A DNA stretch of 64,000 nucleotides from JAYFNU01 sp964460755 (GCA_964460755.1 CAYWQL010000008.1:1-64000), one strand, 5' to 3'; counted from the first letter of the stretch, positions 51,192 to 60,405 are shown. Notes: generated by a model from the sequence alone, not told the origin. Numbers and translations: made by a program.

Positions 51192-52262
51192 TTAATTGTT
51201 CTCCTCGTTAAATAAAGTTTGTTGTAGATTGTCGTTTTTTTGCGGGGTATCTATCCCAAGATGACCGTACGCCGCTTTCGTGACGCACCGTCCTCGTTGA
51301 GTTCTTGATAAGAAGCCTATCTGCATAAGATAGGGCTCGCAGACGTCCTCTAACGTGACCGATTCCTCGCCGAGCATAGCCGCAAGGGTTTCAATTCCAA
51401 CGGGGCCTCCGCCGTAATTGTCGATAATCGCCTTCATAAGGCGTCTGTCTATATTGTCGAGTCCAAGCTCGTCGATATCCATTTTTGAAAGCGCGTCGGC
51501 GGCGTCTTTTTTCGTTATCGTGCCGTCGCCCAAGACCTCGGCGTAATCTCGAACCCTTTTCAAAAGCCTATTGGCTATTCGGGGAGTTCCGCGCGAGCGC
51601 TTGGCGATTTCATACGCACCGTCGGGCTCGCATTTTACGTTCAAAATTTCCGCCGAGCGATTGACAATGGTCGCTATCTCGTCTACATTGTAAAGCTCAA
51701 GCTTTAATATTACCCCGAAACGGTCGCGAAGGGGCGACGTAAGCTGTCCCGCCCTCGTCGTCGCGCCGATTAGAGTGAAATGCGGAAGATTAATCCTTAT
51801 CGAGCGCGCCGAAGGGCCCTTCCCAATAATAATATCGAGCGCGTAATCCTCAAGCGCAGGATAAAGCACCTCCTCAACGCTTCGCGAAAGACGGTGGATT
51901 TCATCAATAAATAATATGTCCCCCGGCGCAAGGTTAGTAAGAAGCGCCGCAAGGTCGCCCGGCTTTTCAATAGCGGGGCCGCTCGTCACCCTTATATTGA
52001 CCCCCATCTCGTGCGCCACAATCTGTGCAAGGGTCGTTTTTCCAAGTCCCGGAGGACCGTAAAGCAACAGGTGGTCAAGGGGTTCGCCGCGCCCAATCGC
52101 CGCTTGCATATAGACCGAAAGATTTCCCTTAACCTGCTCTTGTCCCACATATTCCGCAAGGGTTTTCGGCCGAAGGGAATTTTCGTTTTCGACGTCCTCG
52201 GCAAGGGTTTCCTTTTCTACAAGGCGGCTTTCAAATTCATATTCGTTGTTGTCGTCATACAT
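51192..52262 (-). CDS. ruvB: Holliday junction helicase motor RuvB
   Basis: AAA+ motor of 356 residues driving branch migration. Walker A is GPPGLGKTT (about residues 71-79), Walker B is LFIDEIHRLS, sensor 1 is ATTRAG, and the C-terminal winged helix ends near PYLMQIGFLSRTQRGR. The acidic N-terminus is slightly extended. It follows ruvA by 6 bases. Confidence 0.97.
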   Translation of the reverse strand: MYDDNNEYEFESRLVEKETLAEDVENENSLRPKTLAEYVGQEQVKGNLSVYMQAAIGRGEPLDHLLLYGPPGLGKTTLAQIVAHEMGVNIRVTSGPAIEKPGDLAALLTNLAPGDILFIDEIHRLSRSVEEVLYPALEDYALDIIIGKGPSARSIRINLPHFTLIGATTRAGQLTSPLRDRFGVILKLELYNVDEIATIVNRSAEILNVKCEPDGAYEIAKRSRGTPRIANRLLKRVRDYAEVLGDGTITKKDAADALSKMDIDELGLDNIDRRLMKAIIDNYGGGPVGIETLAAMLGEESVTLEDVCEPYLMQIGFLSRTQRGRCVTKAAYGHLGIDTPQKNDNLQQTLFNEENN

Positions 52263-52268
52263 ATTTTG

Positions 52269-52865
52269 TTACCTCGAAGCGAGCGACTTCAGCGCCGCCC
52301 CAATCATATCCTCCGCCGAAAGCTCCTGCGGAAGCTTTGATACTGCCGCCGCCGCCTCGCTCGTTGAAAAGCCGAGCGAAACAAGCGCCGCTATCGCGTC
52401 CGAACCCGAGCCCTTTGTCGACGCGCCCGTGTTGATTATCATTTCCGTCTCGGCGTTTCCGAGGTCCCCAAGCTTATCCTTAAGCTCAAGCACAAGCCGC
52501 TGCGCAAGCTTCGGACCGACCCCCGAACAGGCGGTGAAGCCCTTAAAGTCGCCCGACGCAATAAGAAGCGCTATTCTGTCGGAGTCATATATCGACAGTA
52601 TCGCGAGTCCAACCTTCGGGCCAACCCCCGAAACAGAGGTCAAAAGCTTAAAGGTCGCCTGCTGCTTCTCGTTCGCGAAGCCGTAAAGCTCCATTCCGTC
52701 CTCTTTGACGTTCAAATAAGTATATAAAAACGCTTCCTGGTTTACCTCGGGAAGCTCGGCGTAAACGCTTGTCGGTATCATCACATAAAAGCCGATTCCT
52801 CCGCAGGAAATAACCGCGCAGTTCGCGCTTTTAGAAAGCAAAAGACCGTTTAAACAGTGTATCAT
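52269..52865 (-). CDS. ruvA: Holliday junction DNA helicase RuvA
   Basis: Junction-binding tetramer subunit of 198 residues. The OB domain has CGGIGFYVMIPTS, two helix-hairpin-helix motifs are seen (SVSGVGPKVGLAIL and ACSGVGPKLAQRLVLEL), and domain III (about 150-198) would bind RuvB. It lies 3 bases after ruvC. Confidence 0.96.
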   Translation of the reverse strand: MIHCLNGLLLSKSANCAVISCGGIGFYVMIPTSVYAELPEVNQEAFLYTYLNVKEDGMELYGFANEKQQATFKLLTSVSGVGPKVGLAILSIYDSDRIALLIASGDFKGFTACSGVGPKLAQRLVLELKDKLGDLGNAETEMIINTGASTKGSGSDAIAALVSLGFSTSEAAAAVSKLPQELSAEDMIGAALKSLASR

Positions 52866-52868
52866 TTT

Positions 52869-53375
52869 CTATCTCCTGTTATTCAGTATCGCGCTGCCCA
52901 TTCGCGAAACCGCGCTGTGCGCGTGGCATATCGCTATGGCAAGGGCGTCGGCGGCGTCGTCGGGCTTCGGAACCTTTTCAAGCCCAAGCATAATGCGCGT
53001 CATCTCCATTACCTGATGCTTTTCCGCCCGACCGTATCCGACGACCGACATCTTGACCTGAAGCGGCGTATATTCAAAAACGGGTATTCCCGCCTTTATC
53101 GCGTTAAGAACAAGCACTCCGCGCGCCTGCGCGACGTCAATCGCCGTCTTTTGGTTGGAGTTGAAAAAAAGCTTTTCTATCGCCATTGCCTCCGGCTTTA
53201 TCCGCTTGTAAAAGTCGGTTATCTCCCGGTCGATTTTAAGAAGTCTTTGGTCAAACGGCTCGCCCGCCTTGGTCGTTACCGCGCCGTATTCGATAAGCTT
53301 AAACGAGTTGTTGCGATATTCCACCGCTCCGAAGCCGACTATCGCGTAGCCGGGGTCGATGCCTATAATTATCAT
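52869..53375 (-). CDS. ruvC: Holliday junction resolvase RuvC
   Basis: Dimeric endonuclease of 168 residues. The four acidic catalytic residues lie in IGIDPGYAIVGFG, AIEKLFFN and KPDDAADALAIA. ATG 53375 gives the usual N-terminus; a TTG three codons earlier is less likely. It is the first gene of the run that ends with clpE. Confidence 0.96.
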   Translation of the reverse strand: MIIIGIDPGYAIVGFGAVEYRNNSFKLIEYGAVTTKAGEPFDQRLLKIDREITDFYKRIKPEAMAIEKLFFNSNQKTAIDVAQARGVLVLNAIKAGIPVFEYTPLQVKMSVVGYGRAEKHQVMEMTRIMLGLEKVPKPDDAADALAIAICHAHSAVSRMGSAILNNRR

Positions 53376-53404
53376 CGGACACAACTCACCACCTTAATTG
53401 AGTT

Positions 53405-53433
53405 ATTATATCATATTTATTACCTTTGTTCAA
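53405..53433 (-). promoter_or_regulatory. Promoter of ruvC-to-clpE gene run
   Basis: On the minus strand TTGAAC (53428-53433), 17 bases, TATAAT (53405-53410). No SOS box of the GAAC-N4-GTTC type is seen nearby, unlike at recA. Confidence 0.75.
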
Positions 53434-53554
53434 TTTATAAATAATATTACATAACGCAACGATGTTTGTCGCAATTACGCCTTTAAAGCTTCATATTTCT
53501 GTCAAGCGCAAATATCATAATTATTATCAATTTTAAAAAAATACGTTTTAGGTC

Positions 53555-53583
53555 TTGCAATAAATTTCGAATTATAATATAAT
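53555..53583 (+). promoter_or_regulatory. Promoter of tRNA-Val
   Basis: TTGCAA (53555-53560), 17 bases, TATAAT (53578-53583), 24 bases before the tRNA. Confidence 0.75.
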
Positions 53584-53607
53584 ATTTCTTGCTTACTGAA
53601 AGCGTAT

Positions 53608-53683
53608 GGACGATTAGCTCAGCTGGTAGAGCATTCGCTTGACGTGCGAAGGGTCACAGATTCGAGTTCTGTATCGTCCACCA
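53608..53683 (+). tRNA. tRNA-Val (anticodon GAC)
   Basis: Acceptor GGACGAT/ATCGTCC with A discriminator and encoded CCA, D arm GCTC/GAGC, anticodon arm TTCGC-TTGACGT-GCGAA and T arm ACAGA-TTCGAGT-TCTGT. The DNA beyond it is of phage type, so its 3' end is the likely integration site. The matching copy of the attachment core was not found in the window. Confidence 0.96.
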
Positions 53684-53686
53684 ACA

Positions 53687-53736
53687 AAAAACCCCCGAAA
53701 ACAGCCTATTTACGGTGCTTTCGAGGGTTTTTGTTT
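53687..53736 (+). terminator. Hairpin terminator after tRNA-Val
   Basis: AAAAACCC-CCGAAA (53687-53700) pairs with TTTCGAGGGTTTTT (53719-53732) with one mismatch and an 18-base loop, then more T. The next 110 bases to 53847 are AT-rich with no gene that I can support. Confidence 0.7.
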
Positions 53737-53847
53737 TGCCTGTTTTGTTTTTGCAAAGTGGCGAAATATGTTGTTTTGTGTTGTTTTTTTGCGAAAAGTG
53801 GGGTAAAAACGGGGTACAAAAACGGCTACCACACGCCACTTAAATTA

Positions 53848-56800
53848 TTACTTCTCATAAAGATAATAGCTTCCGTCGTTTCTTACTCCGACTTTCTTTT
53901 GCATTTGCTTATAAAACCATTCAGCCCACGCCCTTGAAAAGCCTGCGTCTACAATGTGCTGTATGCGGGCTTTTTCCGTGCCGTATGTTTTATAAGCTTC
54001 ATATTAATGGCGTTATTAAGCTTGCTCTGTGCTTCTGTTTTCAACTCGACTTCAAAATTAGACTTGTCGGCAAACTTTCCCATTGCACTATTAAGAATTT
54101 CGGAATACCGGTTTATACTGTCCTCAATTTCAACTCCGAAATTATCTGCGTTGATATTTGCTGACTTCTGAAGAGAAATAGTCTTGTTCTTGCTGTCGTT
54201 GTAAACGTCTACTATTCTTTCAAGCATTTCGGCACGGCTTGATGTTGCCGGGAACAACTCATTCCCGTATGATTTACCGAGATATTCATAGAACTGGTCT
54301 ATTCTTGTGTCGTTTGTGTTTTCTGAAAAATATATATTCCCTGTCATTTTCTTTGCAAAGTTTGAAAACTGGTCGTACTTTGCAGCTATATCTCTCCGAA
54401 CCTCTGACGGCACATAAAAGCGTGTTCCCTTGATGTAATCGACTAACTCCTCATTTCCCTTTACGGTTAGCGTTCCTGCGTCATAAAGGGTATTAAAAAG
54501 GTTCTCGACCGTATCGGAAGAAACACTCCCGTTGGAAAATAACTCGTCTGCCAACGCGGAAAGATTTGTTCTCGCTGACGCTCTTTTCCCTGTTTCAATC
54601 CCGAATTCATCAACAACCGTATTGATAAATTCTTTCTTTGCCTTTGAGGGCTTAATCTGTACTTCTTCTTTGGCGTTATCTGTTTCCGGGTTAAGTGGCT
54701 TTGTGTCGAGCGAATACTTTTCGGGCATAGAAAAACCACCGTCGTTGACGGTGGTCGCTTGATTTATAACGCTTTCAGTTTCTCCAATATTTCCGCTTCC
54801 GTTTTGCTCGTCTGTATCAAAGTGATAAGCTTTTTGTGCATTATAGCTCGTGTCTCTCCTTCTACCGCTCCCGCTTTGTATATTATCTGGTCTCGTGTGT
54901 TCTGTTGCAATTTTTTCGCTGACATAGTAGTCAAAAGCTCTCGTGCCGTTGCCGTGTCTTGCTTCTTTAATGATGTCATCTCTTATCTCCTCTACAAGTG
55001 TTTCATAATCAAGGTTAATGTCAATTACCTGTTTTATATTGGATAAGCTACTATCCATAAAGACCAAGGTATTTTCTGCGTGTTTTCCATCTCCGAGCTG
55101 GAATGTGTAATCTCCGCTTGCGGCTCTGTTGCTGTAAGTATAGTCACCGTTTAATATTTGGGCTACTCTTGAATCGAGGTCGTGCCCCATTTTTGCACTT
55201 AAACCCCATCCATTTAGATTATACCCATTGCCGCCATATTTTTCAACTTCACTCTCCGTATTAAACGAATACTGGCTATTGTCGGCTTCTTTCTTTGCAA
55301 GAGCTTTGTCGAAAGCTTTTTGCATAGAGGATTTAGAAATATTGGTATCATTGTTGACATTTGGAGCATAATATGTTACAGTACCAATAGAACCGTAGTT
55401 GGTTACGCCCGCCGGCAATTGGAGCCTCAGGGTCTGAAGCCAACTGTTGGTTCTATTTTTATTTGGGTCAACATAGAGGATATCGCTTGTATCTAAGAGC
55501 TTTTGGGTGCCCTCTTTACCATAAGCACTCGCAATTTTAACAAAATTATCAATGCTACCGTTTGGACGTAATACGAGTGCACAAAGTACCGGATTTCCTG
55601 CGGAATCATATGCTTCTCCAAACGCCACGATGCGATTTGCTCTCGTCTGCGACTGCATTACTATTACTGGGTTCTCAAGAATGTTGGGGACTTGTTTAAT
55701 TACAGCGTCCGTCATTTCTGGGTGACTTCTAATAATTACTGCTATTTTGCTCTTATCCCAGTATATTTGTGCAGGGTCAACTCCGATACTCTGTAACGCT
55801 TGCGACGTGGTACCGATATTGAAATAACCGCCCGTACTCTTTTTATCCCAAGCGTCATACTCGCTTGAAAAACTGGGATTTACGCTATACTGCATTCCCT
55901 GTGCATTGCTATTCGCCGACCGTAACGCCTTGTCGTACATATTGCGTATGCGAAGAAGCTCCCTTTCCTGTGCCGTGCCTTTGAGCCGTACCGCCAAATC
56001 GGATATAAAGTTTCTAATGCGGGTAAAGAGGTTTCTGTCCGTCTGTGCGAGGCGGTCTATTGTAGCTTGGTCGTTAAGGAACTTTTCAGCAAACTTTGCA
56101 GTCATTTCCTGTTCGGCGTTAAATGCTTTTCCGTTCTCCGTATATACTTTGCTTATTGCGTCCTTAAATCCATTTACCGAGCCGTAATTACTTGTAGCCC
56201 ATTCGTTGAAGAGTTGGCTGTTGAGTATTTCAGACTGTAAGCGTGTATAAGCAGAAGAACCCTCTGCGATATGCGTAATCTCGTGAATAGCAATAAGCTG
56301 TGCTGTCCGTTCATTCGTTGTAGTGGACGGATTTATTGTTATTCCGTTAGCTCCGCAGCTTCCCTCCGCCGAAAGGTTCGTATCGAAATAAACGGGAACT
56401 CTTGCCATATTACTAAGCTTTGCGATATTCCCTGCTTCATCAATCGGTACTCCTACCGATGTTGCACGGCGTACTGTCGTGCGTATGACGCTCTGCAAGG
56501 CTTCTCCCGTAAGTGGGGAATTTGACGTAGCTTCGTTAATGTCTTGCTGTACGCTCAAATTAGCCGTTGTAGCAACATTCTGTGAGTTTACTTTAGGAAT
56601 ATACTTGCTTTCGTTTGAAAACGGAGTTTGAAATACGTCGGTTATATTGCCGTTTCGGTCTAACGTAAGCACTCTTCCGTTGGAAAGCGTTGCCGTGAGT
56701 TTATTCCCGTCAGTAGTAAAATGAACGGTGACATTGTCAGCCCGTGCGGCGTTCTCGATTTTATCAACGGTATTCTGCTGTGATGTGTTTGCGTTCGAGC

Positions 56801-57538
56801 TTCCATAGGTTGCATAACCGTTGCCCTGTGTACCGTTGGAAACTGTGTCGTTTATCGTGCTGTCGGTGTACTGCCCTGTTAAGGCATTTTTGCCGTTCGC
56901 GACGTTTCCTATGAACGAGCCACCCGCTCCCATAAGTCCGCCCGAAAGAGCACCGCCAAGTATAGACGTTCCGAAATCATTCCAGTCAAACTCTTTCAAA
57001 AAGTCGGGTATCGTAACACTTTCGTGCTTATGTTCAAACGCATAGTCAACAATGCCATTGAGTAGCGATGATAATCCTTCCTCTCCGCCCTCGGAAAGCT
57101 TTGCTTGTCGCCCACTTTTTGAGTGTATTTTGGAACTGCTTGCGGAAGCCCGGCCGAGTTCTCTTCGTTAGCGATTTGCAAGGGATTAGAACCGCGTCGC
57201 CTTGAAGTTGGTTGCGGAGTGTTGATATTATTGCTGCTATCAGATATACTATTAGCGAAAGGAGCTGATATTGTGGCGCGTTCATCGGAAATCTGTTTAA
57301 CAGAAACAGGAAGATTGCTCGATACCTCTAATGTTGATGTTCTTGAGTTTGTTTCGGGGCGTTGGGTGCCTGCGCGTTCGCCGTTGCTTTGCGACGAGAT
57401 GTTTAACGCCCGTGTGCTTTCTAATGCGGAACTCGAAAACATATTAAGGTCGGGCAAGTTCAACTGACGCCACATCTCGATTGACCTCGCTTTGTCTGCA
57501 AGATAGCTTTGCTTCTCGCTGTAACTTATCAATGGCAT
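53848..57538 (-). pseudogene. Phage polyvalent protein remnant (HExxH, MuF-C-like), frameshifted
   Basis: One long reading broken twice. The N-terminal part (57538 down to about 57116) reads MPLISYSEKQSY to PKYTQK. At a five-A run (T5 at 57116-57120) the frame changes, and one more A would join it to SGRQAKLSEGGEEGLSS, then the main 1016-residue stretch. Its positions, counted from the TTG at 56999: an HEITH zinc-peptidase motif at 239-243, a domain resembling the C-terminal MuF toxin-like domain at about 370-545, and a helical part at about 790-1000. Near 54002 a second shift would give YEAYKTYGTEKARIQ through DGSYYLYEK, stop at 53848. Codon use is more AT-rich than in the host genes. It looks like a decayed phage or conjugative-element gene; domain names come from memory. 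Confidence 0.7.
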
Positions 57539-57636
57539 TATACTTTAATTAGGAAATCCAACAGTCGCAACGGCTAAGTCTTTATTGGCGTAACCGTTCT
57601 TGATAATCGACTGTGGGGTTTCTTTTTTATTTCCCC

Positions 57637-57665
57637 TTGACTTCTCCGGCTCCTCCTGCTATACT
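57637..57665 (+). promoter_or_regulatory. Promoter of DUF6530-type gene
   Basis: TTGACT (57637-57642), 17 bases, TATACT (57660-57665). Confidence 0.75.
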
Positions 57666-57669
57666 CGAT

Positions 57670-57702
57670 TTTAGTAAATTACTTATTTACTAATTTACTA
57701 AA
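57670..57702 (+). repeat. Operator-like AGTAAAT/ATTTACT repeats
   Basis: Three half sites lie just after the -10 box: AGTAAAT at 57673-57679 and its complement ATTTACT at 57685-57691 and 57693-57699. They cover the expected transcription start, so a bound protein would block the promoter. Confidence 0.55.
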
Positions 57703-57745
57703 TGCTTTTAAGCTATGCTCTTCCGCTAAGCATACGCTAAAAGCA
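57703..57745 (+). repeat. Imperfect inverted repeat in leader
   Basis: TGCTTTTAAGCTATGC (57703-57718) and GCATACGCTAAAAGCA (57730-57745) pair in 13 of 16 positions around an 11-base loop. It is placed between the operator-like repeats and the SD at 57761-57767. It could be an RNA hairpin or a second protein site. Confidence 0.5.
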
Positions 57746-57773
57746 CTTAACGTATTATAAAGGAGAAACAAAA

Positions 57774-58268
57774 ATGAACATACCAACCACACTAAAACAC
57801 AAGCCCGTTATCGCCGTCGAGGACTACGAAAAGGTCGACGGGCGCACGGCATATAAATCCGACGCAAAAGCCCTTTCGCTTGGTCTTGCGCAATGGAACG
57901 AGCGCGGGCGGGTCGATATTTCCGCTAAGGTCTGGCGCTATACTGGCGACCGCTGGTCACGCCAATCCGAGGAGCTTCCTATCCACCGCGTTATCGACCT
58001 TGCCATTCTGGTCACAAAGACGCTCGGCTATTTTCGCGAGTCATACCGCTACGAAAAGCTTTATGACGAAAACAACGTCGATATCGCGCGCATCGGGCTT
58101 CAGGGCGACGCCTTTACGGCGAAGGTCTGCACCGAAAACGAATATATCGACGAGGACATTAAGCTTTTCCGCGACGCTTTAAGCCGCGACGACGAGCTTT
58201 TGAGCGAGCGCCTTCATTTCCTTGCAAAAGCCCTGAACGAGCTCGGTTACGGAATTATAAAAAAATAA
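57774..58268 (+). CDS. DUF6530-type protein
   Basis: A 164-residue soluble protein. The N-terminal TLKHKPVIAVEDYEKVDGR, then DAKALSLGLAQW, DISAKVWRYTGDRWSRQ and ELPIHRVIDLAILV match what I recall of the DUF6530 family, whose function is unknown. The rest is helical and acidic. Codon use is host-like. SD AAAGGAG sets the start. It has its own promoter with operator-like repeats and stands between the decayed phage gene and the riboswitch gene, so it may be element cargo or an old host gene. No membrane or metal motif is visible. Confidence 0.7.
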   Translation: MNIPTTLKHKPVIAVEDYEKVDGRTAYKSDAKALSLGLAQWNERGRVDISAKVWRYTGDRWSRQSEELPIHRVIDLAILVTKTLGYFRESYRYEKLYDENNVDIARIGLQGDAFTAKVCTENEYIDEDIKLFRDALSRDDELLSERLHFLAKALNELGYGIIKK

Positions 58269-58276
58269 TTAAATTG

Positions 58277-58305
58277 TTGAATTATACGGTAAAGTGCTGT
58301 ATAAT
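58277..58305 (+). promoter_or_regulatory. Promoter of c-di-GMP riboswitch gene
   Basis: TTGAAT (58277-58282), 17 bases, TATAAT (58300-58305). Transcription would begin near 58312, a few bases before the aptamer. Confidence 0.8.
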
Positions 58306-58315
58306 AACAAACATA

Positions 58316-58413
58316 ATAACGGCAAACCTGTTGAAAAACAGTGACGCAAAGCTAAAGGGGCTAAATCGTTTACGATATGCCAGCCAGCTGCGAGTTTGAG
58401 GTTTTGCCGTTAT
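58316..58413 (+). ncRNA. c-di-GMP-I riboswitch (GEMM-I)
   Basis: Conserved GEMM-I blocks are in order: GGCAAACC, a CTGTT-GAAA-AACAG hairpin with the GAAA tetraloop, TGACGCAAAGCTA, AGGGGCTAA and TATGCCAGCCAGCTGC. ATAACGGC (58316-58323) pairs with GCCGTTAT (58406-58413) to close P1. The terminator that follows uses part of the same 3' strand, so aptamer and terminator compete. The controlled gene encodes a GGDEF protein. Confidence 0.93.
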
Positions 58414-58430
58414 GCGCAAAACCTTTTTTA
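58399..58430 (+). terminator. Riboswitch terminator before GGDEF gene
   Basis: AGGTTTTGC (58399-58407) and GCAAAACCT (58416-58424) form a 9-base stem with an 8-base loop, followed by five T. The P1 3' strand of the riboswitch (58406-58413) covers the loop and two stem bases. Confidence 0.85.
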
Positions 58431-58452
58431 TTATCTAAGGACCTTACTGAAA

Positions 58453-60333
58453 ATGAAAAAACAAAAGCTGATTCTTTCCGATATTCTTATTGTCATTTTG
58501 ACAATTTGCCTTCTTATAACGGCGCTGTTTGCCTTCAATGTATCCTTTCAGCACATTCTTGAAAAGCAGGCGTATTCTCTTTTGTCCAACGAAGCAAACG
58601 CCCGCGGCGGAACGCTGAAAGCTCGCCTTGACGGTCAGTTTTACGTTCTTTCCTCATTCGCTCGCTTTATCTCGCCCTCAAATCCCGAGGACGTTCCCTC
58701 GCTTACGGATAATATGAACTCCATCGTAGGCACCGGCGAGTACGAAACGATTTCATATGTCGGCTTGGACGGCAACGGCTTTGACAATTCAAACAAAGCC
58801 GTCTGCTATTACGGCTTCGACTGTTTTAATGAAAGCATCGCGGGCAAAAGGGGCATCGAATATTCAAAAAGCTTTGAGAACGCGCCGAGCCGTACCGTTA
58901 TTCTTCTTTCGGTTCCTGTTTATCGCAATGAAGACGTCGTCGGCGTTCTCGTCGGAAGCTATTATTCCGACGTACTTGACGCGCTCATTTCCTCGGACAG
59001 CTTTGATGGGCTTGAATGCAGCTTTATCTGTGACAGCGACGGCACGATAGTCGCAAAGGGCAACGTGTGCAACTATTTCCCAACCTGCCGCTATGTTGCC
59101 AACGCGAAAACCTTTTCCGAGTTTATTAACTATCGCGACGGAGTAACCACCGACGAAGTTTTTGACGATTTAATGAATGGCAAAACCAGCTCGTTTATAT
59201 ATTATCTCGGCGACGACGCAAAGTATGGGACCTTTATGCCTCTTAACATCGGCGACTGGTATATTTTCAGCGGCGTCCCTGAGCACGCCGTATCCGACGC
59301 CTACAAATTTCTTCCCCAGCAGTTTATCTATATTTCCATAACCCTGTTTGCTATTTTTGCCCTTGTTTTTGTTTACTTCACCCTTCGCGGCAGAAGCCAG
59401 CGTCGCGAGCTGGTGCGCGAAAAGGAGCTTCTTCTTCGAAGCGAGGAGCGCTTTCAGCTGCTCGACCAGCTTACAAAAAGCGTTATATTCGAGGGCGATT
59501 TTGAATCGGGCGAAATTCATTTTAACAAAAACTACACCAATATGTTCGGTCGAACTCCGCCGAACCTCAATCTTGTCAATATCTCGGACGATTCCGCAGT
59601 GTCCGATTTTCTTCACCCCGACGACGTGTCAAGCTTCGTTAAGCTTATCGGAAAGGTTATCGCCGAAAAAAGAACCGCCCACGCCGATATTCGCGTAATT
59701 GACTCTGCGAATAACTACAACTGGACAAGGGTTGAATATTTTCTTCAGTACGGCGAAAAAAACAAGCCCTTCGGCTTTATCGGAAAGCTTACGAATATCG
59801 ACGAGCAAAAGAGCGTTATGACCTCCCTTCAAAAGAAAGCCGAGCTCGACCCCCTTACCGGCGTTTACAATGTGAGTATGACAAAGAACCTTATCGGGGA
59901 AATCATTGCGGACTCTGACAAAACCGATATGCACGCCCTCCTGTTTATGGACATCGATAACTTCAAATCTATAAACGACAATCTTGGGCACGCCGAGGGC
60001 GACCGCGCGATAGTTGAGCTCTCCAACGAATTAAAACGCATTTTCCGTTCGTACGATATTGTAGGTAGGGTGGGCGGTGACGAATTTGTCGTCTTTCTCA
60101 AGGACGTCGAAAGCGACGAGGCGCTTCGAAACCGCGTCGAGCGTATGCGCGTAACCGTCAGCGAAAACCTTTCAAAAAGCTTAAAAATTCACTTTACCTG
60201 CAGCGCGGGCGTCGCCATTTTTCGTCGCGACGGCAAGGACTACAAAACCCTCAGCAAAAAGGCCGACGAGGCGCTGTATACCGCAAAAAAGCTCGGCAAA
60301 AACCGCTACGCCTTCTATGGCGAACAATCATAA
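58453..60333 (+). CDS. Membrane diguanylate cyclase (sensor-PAS-GGDEF)
   Basis: A 626-residue protein that should make c-di-GMP. A helix at about 8-30, an extracytoplasmic sensor domain of about 260 residues (dCache-like, with SYVGLDGNGFDNS and SVPVYRNEDVVGVLVG), a helix at about 290-312, a PAS domain (about 335-455) and a C-terminal GGDEF domain. The active loop is GGDEF, and RSYD lies five residues before it, the RxxD inhibitory site. DNA before ATG 58453 is in frame but runs through the terminator. SD AAGGA is about 10 bases upstream. With the riboswitch, the product can act on its own gene and on its own enzyme. Confidence 0.93.
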   Translation: MKKQKLILSDILIVILTICLLITALFAFNVSFQHILEKQAYSLLSNEANARGGTLKARLDGQFYVLSSFARFISPSNPEDVPSLTDNMNSIVGTGEYETISYVGLDGNGFDNSNKAVCYYGFDCFNESIAGKRGIEYSKSFENAPSRTVILLSVPVYRNEDVVGVLVGSYYSDVLDALISSDSFDGLECSFICDSDGTIVAKGNVCNYFPTCRYVANAKTFSEFINYRDGVTTDEVFDDLMNGKTSSFIYYLGDDAKYGTFMPLNIGDWYIFSGVPEHAVSDAYKFLPQQFIYISITLFAIFALVFVYFTLRGRSQRRELVREKELLLRSEERFQLLDQLTKSVIFEGDFESGEIHFNKNYTNMFGRTPPNLNLVNISDDSAVSDFLHPDDVSSFVKLIGKVIAEKRTAHADIRVIDSANNYNWTRVEYFLQYGEKNKPFGFIGKLTNIDEQKSVMTSLQKKAELDPLTGVYNVSMTKNLIGEIIADSDKTDMHALLFMDIDNFKSINDNLGHAEGDRAIVELSNELKRIFRSYDIVGRVGGDEFVVFLKDVESDEALRNRVERMRVTVSENLSKSLKIHFTCSAGVAIFRRDGKDYKTLSKKADEALYTAKKLGKNRYAFYGEQS

Positions 60334-60370
60334 ATTCTGCCTTCAACCCCCTTTTCATATCCCCTATGCC

Positions 60371-60405
60371 AAAAGGGCGCCCGACTTAATGTCGAGCGCC
60401 CTTTT
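60371..60405. terminator. Bidirectional terminator
   Basis: AAAAGGGCGC (60371-60380) pairs with GCGCCCTTTT (60396-60405), with an inner CGAC/GTCG stem. It ends the GGDEF gene and the convergent phage late cassette. Confidence 0.85.

Noticed and set aside
53644..53937. Plus-strand frame running from tRNA-Val into the next 250 bases
   Set aside because: It begins inside the tRNA, has no ribosome site and is low-complexity translation of terminator and AT-rich DNA.
57046..57285. Third minus-strand frame inside the phage remnant
   Set aside because: No family resemblance and poor composition; the other two frames carry the continuous protein.
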